DNA of 6,105 nt from an uncultured Selenomonadales bacterium (GCA_937916025.1 CALGGX010000160.1:1-6105); one strand, 5' to 3'. Positions 1 through 6,105 are shown, counted from the first letter of the stretch. Notes: generated by a model not told the origin, from the letters alone. A program made the numbers and translations.

Positions 1-1
1 T

Positions 2-82
2 GGCAAAAACGGTTGGCGCATCAAAGAATTTATGAAGCGAATTTTGCAAGATGATTTTGTAATCGATAATATTGCTCTGTAA
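2..82 (+). CDS. C-terminal tail of an unidentified upstream gene (partial)
   Basis: The second frame is open from the left edge to a TAA at 80-82 and encodes 26 residues beginning GKNGWRIKEFMKR and ending in IDNIAL. The other two plus frames close within the first 54 bases, so this is the only plus frame able to carry a gene up to the next ribosome binding site. The stop lies 16 bases before the next start, which suggests the same transcript. The fragment is too short and has no motif I recognise. By analogy with Campylobacter capsule loci it could be a methyltransferase or a transferase of the same pathway, but nothing in the 26 residues shows that. Confidence 0.55.
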   Translation, partial: GKNGWRIKEFMKRILQDDFVIDNIAL

Positions 83-86
83 TTCT

Positions 87-93
87 GGAGAGG
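87..93 (+). promoter_or_regulatory. Ribosome binding site of the CDP-amidate kinase gene
   Basis: GGAGAGG lies five bases before the ATG at 99. It fixes that ATG as the start, in preference to an in-frame TTG at 72 that overlaps the end of the upstream gene and has no such site. Confidence 0.8.
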
Positions 94-98
94 TTTTT

Positions 99-638
99 AT
101 GAACAACGGCAAATTGTATTGGATAACAGGCTTGGCGGGCGCAGGCAAAACCACGCTCGGAACCTTGTTGTACAATGAAATAAAAATGAAACGGGGGGGG
201 GGTATCTTTCTTCTCGACGGCGACATCGCTCGGCGGGCATACAACGACTCGATCGGATACAATCGGCAAGATCGCGAAATCGGAGCTTACAGAAACAGTC
301 GCGTCTGCAAGATGCTCACCGATCAGGATATCAGCGTCGTTTGTTGCACGATCTCAATGTTCCAAGGCGTTCGCGAGTGGAATCGAAAAAACATTTCCAA
401 CTACCGCGAGATTTTCATCGATGTGCCGATGGACGTGTTGATCGCACGAGATAAAAAAAATCTGTACTCTCAAGTGCGCAACGGCAAAATGAAAAATGTC
501 GCCGGACTGGATCTCGAAGTGGAGTTTCCTCAATCGCCGGATCTGAGAATCGTCAATGACGGCTCGAAAACGCCGAAGGAAATTCTGCAACAAATTCTTC
601 GCGCATTTCCCGAGTTTGACGGTTGGGAAGTAAGCTGA
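99..638 (+). CDS. Cytidine diphosphoramidate kinase (APS-kinase-like, Cj1415 type)
   Basis: This 179-residue P-loop kinase of the adenylylsulfate kinase (CysC) fold probably phosphorylates the 3'-hydroxyl of cytidine diphosphoramidate with ATP, giving the activated donor for phosphoramidate transfer. Visible motifs are the Walker A loop GLAGAGKTT (residues 11-19), LDGD (39-42), a DREIGAYRNSR helix (58-68), ISMFQGVREWNR (85-96) where true APS kinases usually have ISPY and spaced arginines, RDKKNLYS (117-124), and a late PDLRIVNDG. No sulfate-assimilation gene (sulfurylase, PAPS reductase) is nearby, while the three other CDP-amidate pathway genes follow directly, so APS kinase is the less likely role although automatic annotation would probably say cysC. 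Residues 32-35 are encoded by a run of ten G, so the gene may be phase variable. The assignment to the pathway is by family and context. Confidence 0.85.
   Translation: MNNGKLYWITGLAGAGKTTLGTLLYNEIKMKRGGGIFLLDGDIARRAYNDSIGYNRQDREIGAYRNSRVCKMLTDQDISVVCCTISMFQGVREWNRKNISNYREIFIDVPMDVLIARDKKNLYSQVRNGKMKNVAGLDLEVEFPQSPDLRIVNDGSKTPKEILQQILRAFPEFDGWEVS
193..202 (+). repeat. Homopolymeric G10 tract, probable phase-variation switch
   Basis: Ten consecutive G encode Arg-Gly-Gly-Gly between the Walker A helix and the LDGD motif of the kinase gene. At ten G the frame is intact. Loss of one G puts a TGA at 439-441 in frame (about 113 residues made); gain of one G leads to a TAA at 452-454 (about 118 residues). 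Either removes the RDKKNLYS region and everything after it. Long poly-G tracts in surface-polysaccharide genes are classic slipped-strand switches in Campylobacter and relatives. Confidence 0.75.
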
Positions 639-696
639 AACATTCAACGAGCGACTGCGTCGAAGGCACCGGAGAAGTTCAAAACGGAGATTGCTT
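639..696 (+). promoter_or_regulatory. 58-base intergenic gap with the L-glutamine kinase ribosome binding site
   Basis: This is the only real gap in the operon. It holds a CGGAGA site at 685-690, six bases before the ATG at 697. A short CGAC/GTCG stem is present, but it has no T-run and is too weak for a terminator. I see no convincing promoter, though a weak internal one cannot be excluded. Confidence 0.6.
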
Positions 697-3027
697 ATGT
701 TTGACTTCAAAACCAAAGCGCAGACGCTCGAATTTTTGTTTCAACATCAATCGGAATTCGATGCGAAAATTCTGCCGTTGTATTTTTTTACTTTCGAAGA
801 TTGGAAACGGGATCGAAATTCAATCCGCAAAGCCGTCATCGAAAACATGCCGCGCGTCGACAAAATCATCGTTCGGAGCAGTGCCGTCAATGAAGACACC
901 TCCGCGAGCTCTCAAGCCGGCAAATTCATTTCCGAAATCTGTCCGTTCGAGCAAAAATCTTTCGAGAACAGCGTCGAACGCGTTTTTAATTCTTATGACG
1001 ACGAAAATCCCGACAATCAAATTCTTGTCCAGCCCGCAATCGAAAACGTCGAGGGAGCGGGCGTTGCTTTCACGATCGATCCCAACAGCGGCGGCAATTA
1101 TTATGTCATTAATTACGACTCGTCCGGCTCGACATCGGCGATCACCGCCGGCACCGGCAAATCAAATCGTCTGTTCTGGAAATTTAAGGGCGCGTCGTCC
1201 TATGCGAAGGATTATCTCGGACGACTTTGCAATGTACTCGGCGCGCTCGAAACTCTTTTTGACACGAATGCGCTTGATGTGGAATTTGCATTCACGGACA
1301 ACGAGATTTTCATCTTTCAAGTGCGTCCGCTCGTCATAAACCGCACGGCAATCGACATCGAATTGCAGAAGACTTGCATTCGGCGCATCAAAAATTACAT
1401 CAGAAAAGCGAATATGCCGAAGCCGTTTTTGCATGGCGAAAAGACTCTCTTCAGCAATATGACCGATTGGAATCCGGCAGAAATGATCGGAGTGCATCCC
1501 AAGCCGCTCGCCATTTCGCTGTACAAAGAACTCATCACCGACACGACGTGGGCTTATCAGCGGGATAATTACGGCTACAAACGCTTGCGGAGTTTTCCGT
1601 TGATGATCGATTTTTGCGGCATGCCTTACATCGATGTGCGCGTGAGTTTCAATTCATTCGTGCCCGCCGAGCTGTCGGCGTCCATCTCGGAAAAACTTGT
1701 CAATTATTATCTCGGCGAGCTTGAAAAACGTCCGCAAGATCATGACAAGGTAGAGTTTGACATCATCTTTTCCTGCTACACTTTCGATCTGCCGAAACGC
1801 GTGCGGATATTGCAGGAGAAGGGCTTTTCGACAGACGAGATCGATGCGCTCGTCGACTCGCTCCGCGCTTTGACCAATCGCATCATCAACAGCAAAACCG
1901 GCTTGTGGCTCACCGACATCGACAAGATCAAAATCCTCGAGAGCCGGTACCATCAGATTCTCGACAGCACTCTCGATGAAATCGGCAAGATGTATTGGCT
2001 GATTGAAGACTGCAAACGCTACGGCACACTTCCGTTCGCGGGACTCGCGCGTGCCGGTTTTATTGCCGTGCAAATTCTTCATTCAATGGTCAAGGAGAAT
2101 ATCATCGATCGCTCCGAATACGAAACATTCATGTCTGACGTGGCAACCGTCGGCTCGAAAATGAAATGGGATTTCCGGCATATGTTCAAAAATGTTTTCC
2201 TGCAGAAGTACGGGCATTTGCGTCCCGGAACTTATGACATCACGTCGGAACGGTATGACGAGACTCCGGATTTTTATTTCAAATGGCAGGATTATGACGG
2301 CGTTGAAGATTCGGAGCCGCAAGAACATTTTCGATTGTCGTTGACGCAAATTCGCCACATTCGCTCGGCACTCGAGCGACACGGAATGACAGATGACGTG
2401 CTGGGACTTTTTTCGTTTATCAAAGCGGCTATCGAAGGGCGCGAGCATGCCAAGTTCGTTTTTACGAAAAACTTGAGCGAAACGCTGAAATTGTTCGCGG
2501 CATGGTGCGGAAAATATGATATTTCGCGAGAAGATGCCGCCTTCGGCAATATCGGGATCATCAAATCGATTTACGGCGCAACGGCGGATGAAAGAGAGAT
2601 TTTGACGCATTCGATTGCAAACGGAAAAAAACAGTATGAAGAGAGCACGCATATTGTGTTGCCGCCGCTGATTGTGAAGGCGCGCGATGCGGAAGAATTT
2701 TTCGTTCCGGATTCGCGTCCGACATTCATAACACAACGCAAGGTTCGGAGTGAGACCGTCTCGATAAGCAAGGGGAAGCAAGACAATTTGTCGGGCAAAA
2801 TAATATTGATTCCTGCCGCCGATCCCGGTTTCGATTGGATTTTTTCGCATGAAATTGCGGGCTTCGTGACAGAATACGGCGGCGCAAATTCGCATATGGC
2901 AATCCGCGCGGGCGAACTTGAAATTCCTGCAGTGATCGGGGCGGGGCAAAAGTTGTTCGATAAAATATCGGCGGCGGAGATTATCGAGATCGATGCCGCG
3001 CTGAAACAGGTGAAGGTTCTGAAATGA
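697..3027 (+). CDS. L-glutamine kinase (PEP synthase-like, Cj1418 type)
   Basis: This 776-residue enzyme is expected to use ATP to phosphorylate the amide nitrogen of L-glutamine, releasing AMP and phosphate; it is the first step of CDP-amidate synthesis. The N-terminal ATP-grasp (PPDK/PEP-synthase N) domain shows RSSAVNED (60-67), ILVQPAI (109-115), GVAFTIDP (122-129) and IFIFQVRPL near 204-212. The middle holds NMTDWNPAEMIG (254-265), a segment I associate with the Cj1418 family rather than with true PEP synthases. The C-terminal phosphohistidine swivel domain (about 696-776) has YGGANSHMAIRAGELEIPAV with the probable phospho-accepting His733. There is no C-terminal PEP/pyruvate TIM barrel, so it is not a complete PEP synthase or PPDK. 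ATG 697 is preferred over TTG 691 because the CGGAGA site at 685-690 directly abuts the TTG. It overlaps the next gene by four bases (ATGA). Confidence 0.88.
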   Translation: MFDFKTKAQTLEFLFQHQSEFDAKILPLYFFTFEDWKRDRNSIRKAVIENMPRVDKIIVRSSAVNEDTSASSQAGKFISEICPFEQKSFENSVERVFNSYDDENPDNQILVQPAIENVEGAGVAFTIDPNSGGNYYVINYDSSGSTSAITAGTGKSNRLFWKFKGASSYAKDYLGRLCNVLGALETLFDTNALDVEFAFTDNEIFIFQVRPLVINRTAIDIELQKTCIRRIKNYIRKANMPKPFLHGEKTLFSNMTDWNPAEMIGVHPKPLAISLYKELITDTTWAYQRDNYGYKRLRSFPLMIDFCGMPYIDVRVSFNSFVPAELSASISEKLVNYYLGELEKRPQDHDKVEFDIIFSCYTFDLPKRVRILQEKGFSTDEIDALVDSLRALTNRIINSKTGLWLTDIDKIKILESRYHQILDSTLDEIGKMYWLIEDCKRYGTLPFAGLARAGFIAVQILHSMVKENIIDRSEYETFMSDVATVGSKMKWDFRHMFKNVFLQKYGHLRPGTYDITSERYDETPDFYFKWQDYDGVEDSEPQEHFRLSLTQIRHIRSALERHGMTDDVLGLFSFIKAAIEGREHAKFVFTKNLSETLKLFAAWCGKYDISREDAAFGNIGIIKSIYGATADEREILTHSIANGKKQYEESTHIVLPPLIVKARDAEEFFVPDSRPTFITQRKVRSETVSISKGKQDNLSGKIILIPAADPGFDWIFSHEIAGFVTEYGGANSHMAIRAGELEIPAVIGAGQKLFDKISAAEIIEIDAALKQVKVLK

Positions 3028-3617
3028 AGACGGTTATTTACACACAGAGAGTTGAAGTCGTCGAGGCGTACGGTGAGCGTCGGGATTGCGCCGATCAACG
3101 GCTCGCGAAATTTCTGTATCACTGCGACTTCATGCCCGTCCCCGTTCCGAACGTTCCCGAGCTCATCGAGCGGTTCATGAGCGAAATCAGACCGCGCGGA
3201 ATAGTGTTAAGTGGCGGCAATTCGCTCGGCAAATACGACGGCGATGCTCCCGAGCGCGATCAAACCGAACGTTTTTTGCTCGAATATGCACTCAAAAACA
3301 TGTTGCCGGTCTTCGGCATTTGCCGCGGTATGCAATTCATTGCCGATTACTTCGGAGTAAAGCTCTCGCCGATTGAAAATCACGTAAGAATGCGGCATCC
3401 GATCCATGGCGTCATCGAGCGAGACGCCGTCAACAGTTATCATACGCTTGGCTTTTTCGATGTTCCCGACGAGCTTCGAGTGCTCGCGCGAGCGGAGGAT
3501 CACTCTATTGAAGCAATCAGCCATTGGAAGTTGAGAATCGCCGCAATCGGTTGGCATCCCGAGCGCGAAGAGAATTTTGATGAAGAAGACATCGGAATGC
3601 TGAAGAGATTTTTTTGA
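3024..3617 (+). CDS. Gamma-glutamyl-CDP-amidate hydrolase (class I glutamine amidotransferase fold, Cj1417 type)
   Basis: This 197-residue protein has the class I glutamine amidotransferase / peptidase C26 fold. Motifs are IVLSGGNSLGKYDG (60-73), the nucleophile elbow FGICRGMQ with Cys100, and the partner residues in GWHPERE (His178, Glu180), so the Cys-His-Glu triad is complete. In the phosphoramidate pathway the family member hydrolyses the gamma-glutamyl bond of CDP-L-glutamine, giving cytidine diphosphoramidate and glutamate. General annotation would call it a gamma-glutamyl-gamma-aminobutyrate hydrolase, but its position between the glutamine kinase and the cytidylyltransferase argues for the Cj1417 role. 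The ATG overlaps the previous stop (ATGA), with GAAGG at 3012-3016 seven bases upstream, which suggests translational coupling. Confidence 0.87.
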   Translation: MKTVIYTQRVEVVEAYGERRDCADQRLAKFLYHCDFMPVPVPNVPELIERFMSEIRPRGIVLSGGNSLGKYDGDAPERDQTERFLLEYALKNMLPVFGICRGMQFIADYFGVKLSPIENHVRMRHPIHGVIERDAVNSYHTLGFFDVPDELRVLARAEDHSIEAISHWKLRIAAIGWHPEREENFDEEDIGMLKRFF

Positions 3618-3619
3618 AT

Positions 3620-3624
3620 GAAGG
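3620..3624 (+). promoter_or_regulatory. Ribosome binding site supporting a TTG start for the cytidylyltransferase
   Basis: GAAGG lies seven bases before the TTG at 3632. That start gives the family-typical N-terminus MKAIILAAGRG. An alternative TTG at 3614 overlaps the previous stop by four bases, has a weaker GAAGAG at 3602-3607, and would add six residues. No in-frame ATG is available; the ATG at 3618 is out of frame. Confidence 0.5.
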
Positions 3625-3631
3625 TGCAAGG

Positions 3632-4387
3632 TTGAAGGCAATAATCTTGGCGGCAGGGCGCGGCAGTCGAATGAAAGACAAGACCGAAGCTCTGCCGAAA
3701 TGTTTGATGTCATTGCACGGCAAGACGCTGTTGGAATGGCAATTGCAATCGCTCCGACGCGCGGGCATTTCGGAAATTGCAATCGTCGACGGTTACCGCG
3801 CGGAAGAGATCGAAACTCGGCAACCGCAATTGAAATACTTCCGAAACGACGCTTGGGCGCAAACGCAAATGGTTGCAACGATTCTCAAAGCCGTCGATTG
3901 GCTCTGCGCGGACGATTGCGTTGTCTCTTATTCAGACATTGTTTACTCGCCGAAGGCAGTCAAACTCCTGCTCGAATCGACGGCGGACATTGCAATCACG
4001 TATCACACGAAGTTTGCGGAGTTATGGCGAGATCGTTTTGACAATCCGCTCGACGACATTGAAACATTCAAGCTCGACGCGCAATCGAATTTAATCGAGA
4101 TCGGGCAACGTGCGCAATCGCTGAACGACATCGAAGGGCAATACATGGGCTTGCTGAAATTCACGCCGCGCGGTTGGGATGAAGTCGTCCGTGCGTTGCA
4201 ATCTCCGAAACTGCCGAAGCCGATCGAGAAGATCGATATGACCGGCTTGTTGTCGTTTCTGCTGTCGATTGGAATTTCGATAAAAGCACTCGCTTACGAC
4301 GAATTGTTTTTGGAAGTCGACAATCCGGACGACTTGTCACTGTATGAGTCGTGGGCGGCAGAAAAATTCGAGGTGTTGACGCGATGA
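3632..4387 (+). CDS. CTP:phosphoglutamine cytidylyltransferase (Cj1416 type)
   Basis: This 251-residue nucleotidyltransferase of the sugar-nucleotide/phosphocholine cytidylyltransferase (LicC-like) superfamily has the signature LAAGRGSRM (6-14), a PKCL motif with Lys23, and the metal-binding YSDIVY with Asp102. In the Cj1416 pathway it condenses CTP with L-glutamine phosphate to give CDP-L-glutamine and pyrophosphate, the substrate of the hydrolase encoded just upstream. Motifs alone would also allow a sugar-phosphate or phosphocholine cytidylyltransferase, but the adjacent glutamine kinase and hydrolase make phosphoglutamine the most likely substrate. The start is a TTG (3632 chosen, 3614 possible). 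The stop overlaps the start of the phosphoesterase gene as ATGA. Confidence 0.85.
   Translation: MKAIILAAGRGSRMKDKTEALPKCLMSLHGKTLLEWQLQSLRRAGISEIAIVDGYRAEEIETRQPQLKYFRNDAWAQTQMVATILKAVDWLCADDCVVSYSDIVYSPKAVKLLLESTADIAITYHTKFAELWRDRFDNPLDDIETFKLDAQSNLIEIGQRAQSLNDIEGQYMGLLKFTPRGWDEVVRALQSPKLPKPIEKIDMTGLLSFLLSIGISIKALAYDELFLEVDNPDDLSLYESWAAEKFEVLTR
4370..4375 (+). promoter_or_regulatory. Ribosome binding site of the DHH phosphoesterase gene
   Basis: GAGGTG inside the end of the cytidylyltransferase gene lies eight bases before the ATG at 4384. It supports that start over an in-frame GTG at 4351, which would add 11 residues unlike the family. Confidence 0.7.
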
Positions 4388-5325
4388 GTGAGCTCGTTTC
4401 ATTTGCGCGCGTCGTCGACATTCTCAAAAACGCCGAATCGATCGCAATCACGTCACACATTCATCCCGACGGCGATGCAATCGGAGCGAGCCTCGCGATG
4501 TTTCATGCACTTCGCTCGCTCGGAAAATCCGCGCGGATTTTGATCAATGACGACGTGCCGAATTGCTTCTCGATCCTCGACGGCGTGCAATCGATCGAGC
4601 GGAGTTCGGATCTGAAATTTGATCTCGTGCTTCTGCTCGATACTCGCATCAATCGCTCGGGCGGCGTTTGCGAGAAAATCAATGCGCCGATCCTCAACAT
4701 CGATCATCACGTCTCCAATGATCGAAAAGCCGATTGGTTGCTCCTTGAGCCCGACGCATCGTCGACCTGCGAGATCATCTTCAAACTCTTCGTCGAGCAA
4801 AAAATTCCCGTCACTACAAACATTGCAATGTGTCTGTATACGGGAATTGCCACCGATACCGGTTTTTTTCGATTTTCAAACACAACTCACTCGGCAATGT
4901 CGATTGGCGCGGAATTGATTCGGCTCGGCGCGAAGCCGGAGCTGATCGCCGATTCGATCTCGACAAAAACCTTTCGAGAACTGCAATTGATGTCAAGCGC
5001 GATGCGAACGATTGAATTGTTTTTTGACGGCAGAGTGATCGGCATTTTTCTCGATCGGGAATTGTCGGAACTGGTGTTGACGGACGAGTTGATTGACATG
5101 ATTCGATTCACGGCGGGCGTCGACATTGCATTTTTATTGCGATACGAATATCCTAACGCGTATCGATTGCGAATGCGCTCGCGGCGGACGGATATAACAA
5201 AACTCACGGAAAAACTCGGCGGCGGCGGACACAAACACGCGGCGGGCGCGACTCTTCACGGCTCGCTCGATGAAGTCAAGCGCATGGTTTTGAATGCCGT
5301 TGCCGACGAACTTCAATTGAAATAA
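4384..5325 (+). CDS. nrnA: DHH/DHHA1 phosphoesterase, NrnA-type oligoribonuclease / 3'-phosphonucleotide phosphatase
   Basis: This 313-residue protein has the full NrnA architecture. The DHH domain shows HPDGDAIGAS (27-36), a metal-ligand Asp86 in LLLDTR, the eponymous DHH at 107-109 (NIDHHVSN), and GIATDTGFFRFSNTT with Asp158. The DHHA1 substrate-binding domain ends in GGGGHKHAAGA (279-289). Family members degrade nanoRNA and remove the 3'-phosphate of 3'-phosphoadenosine 5'-phosphate (pAp). In many Firmicutes the housekeeping copy sits between rbfA and truB; here it overlaps the last cassette gene by four bases (ATGA). I infer that it may be a dedicated copy that clears 3',5'-cytidine bisphosphate, the expected by-product when 3'-phospho-CDP-amidate donates its phosphoramidate. 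The family call is secure; the pathway role is inference. All catalytic motifs look intact. Confidence 0.9.
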   Translation: MSELVSFARVVDILKNAESIAITSHIHPDGDAIGASLAMFHALRSLGKSARILINDDVPNCFSILDGVQSIERSSDLKFDLVLLLDTRINRSGGVCEKINAPILNIDHHVSNDRKADWLLLEPDASSTCEIIFKLFVEQKIPVTTNIAMCLYTGIATDTGFFRFSNTTHSAMSIGAELIRLGAKPELIADSISTKTFRELQLMSSAMRTIELFFDGRVIGIFLDRELSELVLTDELIDMIRFTAGVDIAFLLRYEYPNAYRLRMRSRRTDITKLTEKLGGGGHKHAAGATLHGSLDEVKRMVLNAVADELQLK

Positions 5326-6105
5326 ATCACCTCATCGCGGAGGAAGCCGTATTCATGAATTTGCGGCAGAAGTTTTTCGCGCAATTTTTCATGCGCCGCG
5401 CGGAACGGCTTGCGTAATTCCGGCGTCAACAATTTCGCGTCTTCGAGTGAACGACGAACTTGATACCAGCCGACGTCCCGCGTTTCGAGCCGAAATTTTT
5501 TACGATCGAGTTCATTCAATCGAGCAAAAAACAATTCATAAATCCGCCGCGCGGCATTGATCACTTCCGCCGCTTCCGGCGAGAGTGTTTCCGATTGCAA
5601 CCAACGCGCCGCAAATCGAGTTTTGCCCCACGGATACAACCGGTTTTCGATCTGAAACACTTCGCCCTCGTACTCGACATTCGACATTGCCGCCGTGTAA
5701 TTTGAATTGCAAAACAGGCTCCATACCGCGCAATCGACGACAAACTCGCGCGGCAAATTTTTTTTCGGACGGCAAAACTGATCGCGATCATTCAGCCATG
5801 TCAATTTCGGAATGCCTCGGACGGCATGCACAACCATGCACTGCTCGAAATTCTCCGGCGTGATCGAAAATGCGCCCGCACTGACATACGGTCCCGACAA
5901 CAACGCCGTCTTTTTTTGATGCATCATGTCATTGCCCGGCGACATCAACGATGCGAGAAAGCCATCCGCAATCCGATCGCAACGATTTTTCTGATGCCGA
6001 CCGATTGTCAACGCATTCGACAGCGGCGGGAATTTTTTTCGCCCCTTCGGATGCACAAACCAATTGTTGAGCAACTCGCCGCGCGGCACCGATTCAAATC
6101 GCTTG
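5313..6105 (-). CDS. C-terminal part of a large protein, possibly a DNA methylase/restriction protein (partial)
   Basis: The minus frame is open from the right edge (codons KRFES precede a possible GTG at 6089) to a TGA at 5313-5315, giving 263 visible residues. The frame has no upstream stop in the window and the GTG has no evident ribosome binding site, so I treat the gene as cut by the window edge. Visible features are LLSGPYVSAGAFSITPENF, a TWLNDRDQF segment, a SNVEYEGEVFQIENRLYPW segment, and an end PQIHEYGFLRDE. This resembles, from memory, the C-terminal region of N6-adenine DNA methylase / type II restriction-modification proteins, but no catalytic NPPY-type motif lies in the visible part, so the call is weak. 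It converges on the phosphoesterase gene with a 13-base overlap and is not part of the operon. Confidence 0.4.
   Translation of the reverse strand, partial: KRFESVPRGELLNNWFVHPKGRKKFPPLSNALTIGRHQKNRCDRIADGFLASLMSPGNDMMHQKKTALLSGPYVSAGAFSITPENFEQCMVVHAVRGIPKLTWLNDRDQFCRPKKNLPREFVVDCAVWSLFCNSNYTAAMSNVEYEGEVFQIENRLYPWGKTRFAARWLQSETLSPEAAEVINAARRIYELFFARLNELDRKKFRLETRDVGWYQVRRSLEDAKLLTPELRKPFRAAHEKLREKLLPQIHEYGFLRDEVIYFN

Noticed and set aside
453..460. A8 run in the kinase gene as a second slippage site.
   Set aside because: A or T runs of seven to eight occur repeatedly in this window (for example T7 at 783-789 and T8 at 5758-5765), so this one is not exceptional.
99..638. Reading the first gene as a sulfate-assimilation APS kinase (cysC).
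   Set aside because: There is no sulfurylase, reductase or sulfotransferase nearby, the ISPY region is replaced by ISMFQGVREWNR, and the following genes supply a CDP-amidate substrate.
623..1339. Long alternative plus-strand frame overlapping the glutamine kinase gene.
   Set aside because: Its translation is low-complexity and rich in Arg and Ser with no motif, as expected for a shadow of the real frame, which carries clear ATP-grasp motifs.
2083..2949. Long minus-strand open frame of 288 codons within the glutamine kinase gene.
   Set aside because: It is antisense to the conserved phosphohistidine domain, is rich in Arg and Cys without recognisable motifs, and has no supporting ribosome binding site that I could identify.
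697..3027. Reading the large protein as phosphoenolpyruvate synthase or pyruvate phosphate dikinase.
   Set aside because: It ends shortly after the phosphohistidine domain and lacks the C-terminal PEP/pyruvate-binding barrel; its middle region carries the NMTDWNPAEMIG segment associated with the Cj1418 family.
5311..5350. Terminator between the convergent genes.
   Set aside because: Only a perfect TTCAATTGAA palindrome and a weak CCTC/GAGG stem are present, with no GC-rich hairpin followed by a T-run.

Overview
The window holds a five-gene plus-strand operon, the tail of a preceding plus-strand gene, and one convergent minus-strand gene cut by the right edge. Coding density is almost complete. 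Base composition is near 50% GC by eye, the ribosome binding sites are strong purine-rich Shine-Dalgarno sites, and the DHH phosphoesterase looks Firmicute-like. A Gram-negative Firmicute (Negativicutes, Selenomonas-like) is my tentative guess for the host; no rRNA or clear taxonomic marker is present.

Left to right: the last 26 codons of an unidentified gene (2-82); an APS-kinase-like small-molecule kinase (99-638) carrying a run of ten G; a 776-residue PEP-synthase-like L-glutamine kinase (697-3027); a class I glutamine-amidotransferase-type hydrolase (3024-3617); a nucleotidyltransferase (3632-4387); a DHH/DHHA1 phosphoesterase of the NrnA type (4384-5325). On the minus strand (5313-6105) lies the C-terminal part of a protein that may be a DNA methylase/restriction protein.

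The four genes from 99 to 4387 correspond one for one to Campylobacter jejuni Cj1415, Cj1418, Cj1417 and Cj1416, the enzymes that make the activated phosphoramidate donor for capsule O-methyl phosphoramidate. In that pathway glutamine is phosphorylated on its amide nitrogen (Cj1418), joined to CMP from CTP (Cj1416), hydrolysed to cytidine diphosphoramidate plus glutamate (Cj1417), and 3'-phosphorylated (Cj1415). The whole donor pathway is therefore present here, but no phosphoramidate transferase or methyltransferase can be recognised inside the window.

Two things stand out. First, the kinase gene contains a G10 tract that would switch it off on slippage by one base, suggesting phase variation at the last activation step. 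Second, an NrnA-type 3'-phosphatase is translationally coupled to the cassette, and would be well suited to clear 3',5'-cytidine bisphosphate (pCp), the expected by-product of phosphoramidate transfer. The second point is inference and has not been tested here.
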